Assembly: GCA_029379385.1 (NCBI GenBank)
Contig: CM055612.1
Span: 15,624,001-15,688,000 of the forward strand
DNA length: 64,000 nucleotides
Direction of reading: 5' to 3'
Source: Quillaja saponaria
Lineage: Eukaryota > Streptophyta > Magnoliopsida > Fabales > Quillajaceae
The first letter of the stretch is position 1, and every line of letters starts with the position of its first letter. The notes beneath the pieces were generated by a model that was given only the letters and a program-made list of their open reading frames with translations, made no database searches and was not told where the DNA came from. The position numbers and the translations under genes are program-made. Of the stretch, positions 1 to 10,147 are shown piece by piece.

Positions 1-1699
1 TTCTAAATAAAAAACTAGATAACATCCTAAAGTTAATGTTTCAACTTGGTTTTATTAAATTTAATTAAGTATGTAAGTAAAAATAAATATAGATCCAAGG
101 AGGTTATGAAATGCTTAAAGAAGTAAACTTTAAATAATTAACTGTATTGATATACAAATCCAAAAATTACAAATGATTATCATTATAAAGCTACATGTGT
201 CTAGTATTTAATAAATTTTACCAATCTGGATTTGGAACTTCCTAGAGGAAGATATGATTGTTAAAGTGAACACTGGTCTAAACCCCAGGTTTAGACAGTT
301 TCAACATTTTTAACTCACTAGTGTTTTTTTCTATCTTTTATAATAGTTTCTTTCTACCCTATACATTGTCAAAGTATTTAAAATGTCTCTTCATTAACAA
401 CATTACCACATAAAGTACAATTCATATTACTTGACATGTAATGGCTTACTTGATAACTTTCATAAATAGATCTATATAAGTTGATATATATAAGCTTAGT
501 AATTAAAGGATTATAACAATAACGTTTATGAACTGAGTATTATTTGGAATTATGAATTTTAGTTCTAGACCCTTCTGTGGGCCTGATGACATACGTGAAC
601 GTATGACAAAGTGATGAATGAAATCGCTTAAAGGTAAGTGATTAATTGTTACCTTTAGATGATAGATTATTATGTATAATTATATACGTATTTGAATAGA
701 TGAAATATATGGAAAATAAGTAAGTGCAATATTTTAGTGATTTATTTGAATTATTTTTGTTTGATATTGGTTGTAATTGATAAAGGCTAACAAAGTGAGA
801 TTTTTTGGAGAAATGATTTTTATTTCAGAAATTGAAATCCAGGTGCACCTAGGATATTGTGATTTGATATTTTGATATAAAATATTCTGATTCTAACAAT
901 TGTTTTAAAATAAATGAGTGCTCAGCCCTGGTGGAATGAATTATGTACGGAGAATTAACCTGTTGTGAGGGCACGTAAATGCCCGGTAGGGGGAGATGCT
1001 GTTGTGCAGGGCTGAGTTACTATGCTGGCTCTTTGCTTGCTTTGTATGTTTTGATTACCTTAATCATTTTAGGTGGATTATACAGTGTACAAATTGAAAT
1101 GTCTTAGCTAAGTTTTATTTTTCTATATTTTATATATGTGTTGGGTGATGCTAGTATGGTACTATTTTTCACTCACTGAGTTTGTATGACACATCCCTTT
1201 TTTGTGATTTTTTTTTTTTTAGTAACAGGATCTCGAGGATGGTGGTTACCTATAATACACTTTTCCAAGTGTTTGGCGGCAAGGTAACTTTTCAGAATCT
1301 CAATCTTGAAGTCAAAGGATGAAAGTTTACAGTCACGTTAGAGCTGTGGAGTTCCTGGTCTTATGTGAGGTAATAGTCAGTTAATTGTTATTATGATGAG
1401 AATCGAATCGGAGCTTCTTATTGTCTTTATTGTTATAGTTGTTATTGTATAACAATAGAAATGTGTTTTTAAATTTTATAGGCATATTCCACTTTGTGGA
1501 AAACTTCTGTCGAAATTTTTAATAAATTGTTATAAGTTTTAGTAAAATTTTTTTTTTTTAGTTAACTCATGTTTTATAAAATTCACTTTTACTTTTTAGT
1601 TTAGTTAAGTGTCGTGTTCGTTTTTTGTTTGAAGTCAGGGTTACGGAAGTTTGGTTATCTATTCCTTCGGCTAGTCATGCATTTGAGAGGGGTGTGACA
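1..1699 (+). mobile_element. Ty3/gypsy long LTR (copy A), 3' part, cut by window edge
   Basis: This is the downstream part of a long LTR read on the + strand. It ends with GGTGTGACA at 1699, the same end as the complete copy at 46126-49996 read in reverse. The stretch at 900-1040 (a GCTCAGCCC block, then a GGGGGAGATGCTG-like block and GGGCTGAGTTACT) recurs at 7680-7790 on + and in reverse at 3690-3800 and 46890-47020. The first 200 bases match the reverse complement of about 47390-47530. No protein-coding remnant is visible. The family resembles Tekay/Del-like chromovirus LTRs, which is inferred from the termini and overall style. Whether an internal region follows cannot be told, but AT-rich DNA begins directly at 1700, which suits a solo LTR. 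Confidence 0.7.
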
Positions 1700-3001
1700 T
1701 AAATATTAAAAGTATAGTTTTATAATTATAATATTAATATTGTTATGTTAATTATTTTTTTATCTTTAAAATTTTTCAAAAACATATTTATATTGTGTAT
1801 TAAATTTTTTATTTGCTTTATCTATTTTTTAATGTAATTAACATGGAATTTTTTTTTTTTGTTAGCTATAATTTCTTGATATGTAGATATTGTTGATGAA
1901 CATATATTAATATATTATAAACATGATTCACACACAATGCGTATACTACGAAAGCTAGTATTATATAAAAATAGTTTAATGATAACTTTTTTTAAAATTT
2001 TCTTAAATACCCTTATAATTTTATATTATTGCATAGTTATTCTTAATTGTTATTTTGTTTCAAAATAGATAATAATCATTTTATTTTTTTACTCTTTTTT
2101 TTCTCATTCTCCATTTTAATATTAATAGGATTGTAATTATTTTATTTATTTATTATTATTAATTCAATATTAATAAGTCTATAATTTTTCGATAATCATA
2201 TGTCAATACTAATTAATTGAATTTATCATTCCTTGTTTTATAGTTAACAAACATATTTTTTTAGTTATTCTCAAATTATGAATTAAAAAAAATTACTTCT
2301 CAAATTTATGATTTAAAAAAATTAAGAGTATAATTTTTCATGGTTATAATATTATTCTTTTAACTTTTAATTCATAAAAAAATTTATATTTCTTTCATAA
2401 TTATATGTCAATAATACTTAAGATTGAATTTCTCAAATTTTTAAATAAGTTCCTAATAATATATATTTCTTCTCAAATTTATGAATTTTGATTTTTTTTA
2501 AATATTATGAATTAAAAAATATTAAGAATATAATTTTCATGATTATAATATTATTGTTTTAACTTTTAATTTTTCTTCCATCTTAAGAACTAATATTTTT
2601 TACATAAATTTGTAAATTTAAGTTTCTTTGTTAAATTTATCTATTTGTTTATGAATATAAAAATGATTTAGTGAAAGAATTTTAATTTTTTAAATACCCT
2701 TATGAGTTTTTTTTTTTATTACATAAATACATTTTAGTTGTTACTTTATTTAAAATTGACTCTTTATTTTATTTTTAACTTCTTTCCTAATTTTCAGAAT
2801 TTAATGGTAATAGGATTGCAATTATTTTATGACCATTGATTTTATTTTTTTGGTCCTAATTCTTTTCAAAGTTAATAAATTTATAATTTTTCAATAACTA
2901 TGTATTAATAATAATTAAGATTGAATTTTTAATTTTTTTTATTTAACAAGTTATAAATAATTATAACACTATAAATTAAAATTTTAAAAAATATATGAAT
3001 T
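1700..3001. repeat. AT-rich tandem-like array
   Basis: This is extremely AT-rich sequence with recurring blocks. An AAATATTAA(A/G)A(A/G)TATA block followed by TATAATATTA starts near 1702 and 2516, with a related block near 2326. An ATAGGATTG(T/C)AATTATTTTAT block occurs at 2125 and again at 2810, about 685 bases apart. A further block of the same kind starts at 9185, on the far side of the nested LTR pair. The array therefore looks like the old target into which the LTR pair inserted. No gene is visible. It may itself be a decayed element or a matrix-attachment-like region. Confidence 0.55.
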
Positions 3002-5840
3002 AAGGAATGGATAACCAACCTCTATAACTCTGACTTCAAAACAAAGAAATAAATAAGACTTTTGACTAAACCAATGAATAAAATTAGAATTTAGAAAACA
3101 CGAGTTAATTACAAAATGTTTATTTACTGAAATATATAACAATTTACTAAAAATTTCGACAAAAGCTCCCTAAACTAGAACATGCCCAAAAATATAAACA
3201 ATGTACACTTTGTTACAAATAACTGGACCACAACATTTACTGGAATCACAAGGAGCTCTGCTCCTATCATATCATAAACAATAACCATTAAACTATTACA
3301 CAAAATCAAATATGATATCCAAAACCTTAATGTGACTGAAAAATTTTATCATTTGGCTTCAAGTTCACGATCTCCAATATATACCTTGCTGCTAATTACT
3401 CGGCAAGCCCAATATCGGTTGTTGACGCTCACAGAGATCCTATTAAAAAAAATCAACAAAAGAGTAATGAGTCCCACCGGCTCAATGAATGGAAAAACAT
3501 ACTCAAAGAGTACTAGCATCACTCAAAACATAAATAAAATACATAGATCAAATAATTTCAGAATAACATAAATTCTAAAACAATTAAATTTCACACCTAC
3601 ATTAATATAAAAATGTAAAATTAATCAAACACCTTTCATGTAATACATTATATAACAAAGAAATCAAACATTCAAATCACTCAAAATGTATAAAAGGTCA
3701 ATTCGAGCAACTCAGCACCGCACAAAGTTTTTGTGCCCGCACACCAAATATATTATTATCAGTACATATCAATCTCACCTAGGCTGAGTACTCAAACATT
3801 TTAAATCATATATCAAATCGAAATATCCTAGGTGCACCCGAATTCTATTTCAGAAGTCAACACCATTTCGGAAACAAAATCAATTTTATTGGCCCTTTTC
3901 AAACATAAAAAGATCACGTGTCAAACATGATTCAAATAACTCAATTAAAACACTACGTATTTTTATATATCTCTATATAAACGTATTTATTCAAATACAC
4001 ATAAACAATTTCACATATTAATCTAGCAACCAAGAATACGTTATCCACTTACCATTTATCGATATTGCTTGTCACTTCCTCTTACATTCACAAGCGTCGT
4101 TGGCTCAACAACACTTTTCTGGAGTTGCAAATTAAAATTTTCAAGTGTTACTTTGTTTATTAATTTTATAGGTTATAACTTTTTAATTACAAAGATCTAA
4201 GAATAGTAAGTTTCATGCATTTATTTGAAGTTAACCTATTTTTAGGATTTTCACAACCACCTTGGAGATACGCTTGATTCCAACTTATATACTTAACTAA
4301 ATTCAACAAAACCAAGTTCAAACAATATCTCCATAATGTTAACTACCTTTCTTTTTAAGAAACTTCTTCTAAAATCAGCCTTGAACTCACTCGAACCCCC
4401 ACATGAACACAAACAAGGCACAAACAATTTCTGGTTGCCAAAATCGGATTCCAATGCTTATAAAATTCTCATATCTTGGAATTAAATTATGAAACTTTCT
4501 ACTATAGTTTATCAAGATGTTAGAAATAGTTCATCTTCATCACCCCACTCCTAAATCATCTTTTAAGACCCTCCAAGCCAGTTACACCAAAACTGGTACA
4601 ATCATGACTCAAAAATTCCAACAATAACTTCCAACAGCTCTAAAATATAACATAAATTTAAAACCTATAAAGCTCCAGAATTGTCCCTTAATATTTTAGA
4701 AACAATTATTATTCATAGGTCATAAGCTAATTCAAATCACAACCCAAACAAAGTTCTATAGACTGACTGAAGCTTTTTGCACAAATCCAGTTGCAATCCT
4801 ACAGCTCTAACAATAAATTCACTGAGTTAGGTTACAAAACTTTCCAGATATTATCCCAAAACCATAAGCTACACTTTCTTTTTAGAACTCCAAAATTAAT
4901 TCAGTCCATAAAACACCAAAAATACCCGATTTCTCTAACTTATAAAATCTTACCCCACTTCCCTTTAATAACCATTTAACTCCCATTTTCAACACTTTAC
5001 CCACAACTAACCATCCTTTTTTCACACTCACTACTCAATTTCATCAAATCCTTAAATCACCACATTAACTGACCATTTTTTACTCTTGTTCATGAATTTT
5101 TTTATTCAAATTCAATTAATCCTTAACCACAAAGATTTAAAAACTGCAAGTTTTACTCATTATGTTATAACTAGTTTCTTGTAGACATTTTATCAAACAT
5201 CTTAAGTGTACAATTTCCTTCCATTGATGTGTGTGTATACATATATATACACTACACCAAGAATTCTACTTCTCATCTTATTCACATTCCAAGCATTGAT
5301 TTCAAATCCACTTATTCAATTTTCATTGAGACTTGAAAACATTCTAATATCAATATATTTCCACCATGAATATAATTAAATTTTAAACTTTCCTCCTCTA
5401 ATTATTCCTTTAACCCACAATTTCTCATGTTTTTTGTTTATAATTCATAGTTCAATCTTTCTTAATCCTTCCACCATAACAACCACCAACAAAATTCCTT
5501 CAAATAAAGTAATTAAACTAACCAAGCATCTAATTCAAAAACCAACTCACCTCCCTTACCAAACACTCAAGTTGCCACTACCCTCCACTTAATTTGCCAC
5601 GCCGACTTGATGATGGAGTTGCTGCCTCCCCCTTAGTTGCACGGCTAAGCAAAGATGGCAACAAACCCACATAACAACTATCACCCAACATGAGATACCA
5701 TGCCAAACACAACCAGTCACACAACCAAAACAAGGAGGTTGCAAGGAAATGGCTGCTACCAGTAGTAGTTGACTTAACGGCAACTTGGAATTCCCCTAAA
5801 CAAAATCTCCATGGCCTAAGAATGGATGCATGAAGGAGAC
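3002..5840 (-). mobile_element. Ty3/gypsy long LTR (copy B), first segment
   Basis: This - strand LTR is of the same family as 46126-49996. The match runs in order: the ATAACCAACC/GACTTCAAAACAAA block near 3011, the AAAATTTCG block near 3150, the ACTCAGC/CCGCAC block near 3710, and the ACCAAGTTC block near 4310. About 30 bases of the terminal TGTCACACCCC end seem to be missing at 3002. The copy is interrupted after GAGAC at 5836-5840 by copy C and resumes at 8463. Summing the two parts gives about 3.56 kb, close to the 3.87 kb of the complete copy. Short ORFs inside (for example 3332-3571 and 5589-5783) are chance frames in LTR DNA. Confidence 0.75.
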
Positions 5841-8462
5841 TGTTATAACTTGAGGATGTAACGCATAATATTTGGAAATATTATGCGTAGGTTATAAAGA
5901 AAACATATGTGTATATTTATAAAATTAATAATATAACCTTATTGGTTGATTAGAACTTAAATTTCATTTATTTTTAGAAAGGTATTTTAGTAGGATTTTA
6001 AATTGATGTGTACATATATATATATATATATATGTATATAAAACAAATGAAAGTGGGAGACAATGATTATATATATATAATTAGATTTTTTTAGTATCAC
6101 ATGTTATAAAGTGAGAGATATCACATCAATGTCCTCTTCTTCTCCTTCTTTCTTTAGCCAACTTAGTCTTCCTAAAATCTGCCTTCCCCTGTTGTCGATC
6201 ACGTGGAATCTCCAACGTTTGCTTGATCGATTGAACTTGTGAAAGGTAGTTAGATGGTTCCCTCACCATTTCTATATTAGTAGCTTAGTTCCTATACTCT
6301 ATTTGCTAATTGAATAGGTTCTTATAGTTGATTTTGGTATGAAATATGTTGACTGCCAGCAGCTGAATTGCAGCTTGGCTTGGGGGTTTTAATACCCAGC
6401 AGCACCAATCTCTAATTAGCTTGAAGTTTTATATGGTATAGGGGTGTTGTGGTGAATTTGGATCTAGATTATGGTGTATGGGGATGACAGTGAGGGTTAG
6501 TAGATTTTGTTGGCACTGTTTCCATTGAGTTACCAATCGAGCTTGAGATGTGAATAGGGTGGTGATTCGGCCATGGCAGCACAACTTCCATAGGCGCAAT
6601 CAATTGCTTGGCCGAATGAAGTTGGCTAGAAAATGTTGGCCATTTCAGCCGTGGGACACCTTTGTATGGTGAAGACATGAATATGATTTTGTTTGTGTGC
6701 TGTGAAAGGGGTAAGGGCTGTAAAGTAATTCTTGTGTTAAGGATAAACCAGTAAAGCAAGCAAGTGAATAGTAAGAGAAAAAGGTATGGTCGTGGGTGGA
6801 AATGAGAGAATGGAAAGCTACCTATTGCTATATAAATATAGGTGGATGTTCATTGAACATTAAAATGAAATCAAGAACTAGTTGAATTTAGTTAAAAGAA
6901 GAAGTAAGTGTACTAAAAATAATCATAATTAGTAATTACTTGCAAATCTATAAGAAAAGTTTCAATTAAATTAGTTCACTGATGATAATGAGTGTAAATT
7001 AAGTGTTGGGATTACCTTGGTAATAATTATATGGGTTTAAATATTAATATGAGTTAAAAGAAATAGACATATAAAATTTGTTAACAGTAAAGAATCTAAA
7101 TTCGATTTACATGCATCTCAGTGGTTATATATATATATATATATTGCATTAGAAATATGGAAGTTAAAAATTTATTTAACGATAAACCATAAAAATTAGA
7201 ATTTTGAACAATGAACGTAAATATTCTTATTTTAAAATAGTAAAGGTAATAGATTGTAGAATTATTATATGATAATTACTATAAATAATATATATATGAA
7301 TTCCTGATTTTTTTTTTTTTTTTTAGCTCCAGAGTATGTTGAGAATATTCTGACACCTCCGCAAACTAGACGGACTAACGAATCACATCATTGAGCTTGT
7401 GAGTGATGTGCTTTATGGTTATCAAATTTTTGTGTGCAACTATAAGTATATTTGAATTGTTATGTTATAAGGCAAAATAAACAAATAAGTTATTTCAATG
7501 ATTTAATTGAATGATATGTGTTTGATATTGAATGTAATTGATAAGGGCTAACAACGTGAGATTTTCTAAGTAATGTTTTTCATTTTTGAAATTAAAGTCC
7601 AACTGCACCTAGAGTATTTGAATTTGAAAGTTGATATGAGTTATTATGATTCTGACAACTATTTTGAAAACAATTCGAATGCTCAGCCCTCGTGGGATGG
7701 ATTTGTGTACGGAGAATCACTTGTTGTGCTGGCGCGTAAATACCCGATGGGGGAAGATATTGTTATGAGGGACTGAGTTACTCATTGGCTCTTTGTTTAT
7801 TAAATTGTTTATTATTTGCTTAGTTGTTTGAATGGTTTGATTGATACATTGCAAATTGTGCTTTAAGTGAATTGTGATCATATAAGAATTGTAATTACGT
7901 ACGTGCATAAGTAATTTAAATATGAATTTAAAATTATGATATATGTGTGGTGTAATGCTGGTACCCTTAGGGTATATGACTTGCTCACTGAGTCCTTGTG
8001 ACTCACTCTTTCTTTTGTGGTTATATTTTTTAGTTTTCAGGAAACTACTATTGGTCGTGACAAACATTTGCTACCTGCTGACTTTGCTGCGGCAAGGTAT
8101 ATCTCAAAGATTGCACACTTGGAACATATGAGACGATACTTGTAGTCGCTTTAGGTGTTACGCATTATTGTTACACATATATTGAATTCACCATGGTGAT
8201 TGCATGTTTTGTTAGGAGCGGAGCTCCTTTGTATATTTTGATATTATAATTTACTATGGATGTTGTAAACAGGTTATGTGTATATATCATGGGTATGTTC
8301 TACCATATGGGGAACCCTTGTTAGTATTTTCAGTAATATTGTAGTAATCTTAACTAAAATGTGTTTATAAGTCTGTGGAACACATTAATTGAGTATTCAA
8401 GATTACGGGAGTATAGACACCCATTCCTCCTACTAGTCATACTTCCATTTGAGGGTGTGATA
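5841..8462 (+). mobile_element. Ty3/gypsy long LTR (copy C), nested solo LTR with target duplication
   Basis: This 2,622-base LTR starts TGTTATAACTTG at 5841 and ends GGGTGTGATA at 8462, where the family end would be TGTGACA. It is flanked by the perfect 5-bp direct repeat GAGAC at 5836-5840 and 8463-8467, the expected target-site duplication of an LTR element. It lies inside copy B, in the opposite orientation. It is about 1 kb shorter than the family copy at 46126-49996, so it carries internal deletions or is a shorter subfamily. The hallmark GCTCAGCCC...GGACTGAGTTACT block is at 7680-7782. No internal coding region exists between its ends, so it is a solo LTR. ORFs inside it are not genes. 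Confidence 0.85.
5861..5888. repeat. Perfect palindrome near the start of LTR copy C
   Basis: The arms ACGCATAATATTT (5861-5873) and AAATATTATGCGT (5876-5888) are perfect inverse complements separated by GG. A further pair of inverted 7-mers, TTATAAC (5843-5849) and GTTATAA (5891-5897), brackets them and overlaps the LTR terminus. The DNA could extrude as a cruciform, and a transcript could fold as a hairpin. A role in integration, termination or small-RNA production is unproven. Confidence 0.85.
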
Positions 8463-9184
8463 GAGACCTACTCACAAGTTGCTGCAACGCCAAGATGAGC
8501 AGCCAAATTCATGGCTGTAGAAGGGAGTCTCACGACAACAGTAGGGGAGGAGGAAGAGTAGTTGCCACCAAAGTTCTCCATGGCCTAAAGTAGATAAATT
8601 AGCTGGCAGCAAGCTCCAATTGCAGACCAAAACTTACATAAGGTACCCAACAAGAAATGAAGCAAAAGGGGAAGGAAACTCATGGCTGGCTAAAGCAAAT
8701 TCAGCGCTAAGCAAGATAAGAGGAAGGCAACTAAACTCACACACAAGAATGGAGGTTATTGGCCACAAGGAATAAGGAAATTTCAAAAAGCAAGGAGAAA
8801 GGAAACAGTGGCTAAGGGAATTGAAAATCGACCCATACAAGAATAACACAAAGAAGGAATAGAAATAAATAAAAAAGCAAGTCAAAAAGTTAAAAGGGTT
8901 AAAACACATGGTATATAATTTATCTTGGTTATATATATATATATATTTGTGAATGTTCTCAATTGTATTTTATTTACACAATTATTTCACTTATCAATAA
9001 AGATTATACAAGATAAGATCAAACTCCAAGTCAACCAAGATTTAAATTTAATTGTGTACATTATTTATGTATATGTATATGTATATGTATAATATTTATT
9101 TATTTTACATACTTGCATTTATTTTTATGATCAAGAGTTACATCAAATTATTCAAATCTCCTATTTCAATGCCAAGTTATAACA
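8463..9184 (-). mobile_element. Ty3/gypsy long LTR (copy B), second segment
   Basis: This is the continuation of copy B beyond the nested copy C. Blocks at 8930-9180 match 49660-49890 of the complete copy in the same orientation, including CCAAGTCAACCAAG, ATAATATTTATTTA and TACTTGCATTTA. It ends with CCAAGTTATAACA at 9184, the reverse complement of the TGTTATAACTTG start seen at 5841. The AT-rich array resumes immediately after. A (TATG/ATGTAT) microsatellite lies within it at 9067-9090. Confidence 0.75.
9067..9090. repeat. Hexanucleotide microsatellite (ATGTAT)4
   Basis: Four perfect ATGTAT units lie inside the copy B LTR, upstream of the RRP45 gene. It is a likely polymorphic marker, and no function is inferred. 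Confidence 0.9.
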
Positions 9185-9720
9185 AATATTAAGAATATAG
9201 TTCTTCTTATTATAATATTATTATGTTAATTCTTCTTTTATTTATAGAATTTAAAAAAAACTACATATTTATATTATGAATTTAATTTTTCATAAGATTT
9301 ATTTATTTGTTTGATGTTATTAACCTGTAGTATTATTTTTAATCAATTATAATTTATAATATGTATATCAATTATTAATAAATATATATTTATATATCAT
9401 AAATACGATTTATTACTCTAAAAAATGAATTACTATAAAAATAAAAATAAAAATAATGAGTTATTGGAAAAAGTAATTGTTATTGTTTTTTTTTTTGGTA
9501 AAAGTAATTCGGAAGTAGCAAAGCTGCAAAGAGATTGGGCAGGACATCATGAACTTACAATTTATTTTTACAAGATAAAATGACATAAATTTATAAGAAA
9601 AGTATAACAGAACAAATTAAGATTTTCTATATATATATAAAAAAAAAAAAAAAAAAAGAAACCTTCTAGTTACAATAGGCTTTTAGGCCTACAAACCCAA
9701 TCACTGCAAATAATTTTGTT
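9185..9720. other. AT-rich upstream region of RRP45
   Basis: No gene is visible here. The first 150 bases repeat the AAATATTAAGAATATA-type block of 1700-3001. Poly-T and poly-A runs lie at about 9485-9496 and 9640-9657. The RRP45 core promoter probably falls in the last 150 bases, but no clear TATA box stands out. Confidence 0.5.
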
Positions 9721-9721
9721 C

Positions 9722-9800
9722 AGGGTTTAGGGTTTTAGATTTGAATCTGTCTCTCTCTCTCTATCTCCGTATTCCTCCACCAATTCGCTTACCAAAAACA
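9722..9800 (+). promoter_or_regulatory. Telo-box and pyrimidine-rich leader of RRP45
   Basis: GGGTTTAGGGTTTTAG at 9723-9738 contains the inverse of the plant telo-box AAACCCTAA. That element is common near the transcription start of plant genes for ribosome and RNA-processing proteins. It is followed by a CT-rich stretch at 9750-9764, typical of a plant 5' untranslated leader, and by the start codon at 9801. A TTG-started extension of the frame reaches back to 9741, but the ATG with context AAAACAATGG at 9801 is the natural start. The assignment is inferred from motif position. Confidence 0.6.
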
Positions 9801-10147
9801 ATGGAACAGAGGTTAGCAAATTCTTGGCGAATGACAGTAAACGAGAAGAAATTCATTGAGACGGCTCTGCTTTCTGAGCTCCGAATCGACGGTCGTCGTC
9901 CTTTCGACTACCGTAAGCTTACAATCAAGTTCGGCAGTGAGGATGGTTCCTCGGAGGTGCAACTGGGACAGACCCATGTAATGGGTTTTGTGACTGCCCA
10001 ATTAGTTCAACCTTATAGGGATAGGCCAAATGAGGGCACGCTTTCTATTTACACTGAGTTCTCTCCAATGGCTGATCCTTCATTTGAGGCGGGTCGTCCT
10101 GGAGAATTTGCTGTTGAGTTAGGAAGAGTAATTGACCGTGGTCTAAG
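9801..10147 (+). CDS. RRP45: RRP45 exon 1
   Basis: It encodes residues 1-115 and two bases of codon 116, from MEQRLANSWRM to DRGLR. It holds the N-terminal helix that precedes the RNase PH fold and the first strands (IDGRRPFDYRKL). The donor is AAG/GTGTGT at 10148, which opens a (GT)n run. Confidence 0.93.

Noticed and set aside
7573..7776. 67-codon frame inside the long LTR
   Set aside because: It overlaps the conserved non-coding LTR block shared by four copies, and the frame is not kept between copies.
8634..8909. Cys/Phe-rich 91-codon - strand frame
   Set aside because: It lies in LTR copy B, and its composition reflects antisense purine-rich DNA.
9741..9800. Upstream extension of the RRP45 frame from 9741
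   Set aside because: It starts at TTG, is made of the CT-rich leader, and orthologues begin at the methionine encoded at 9801.
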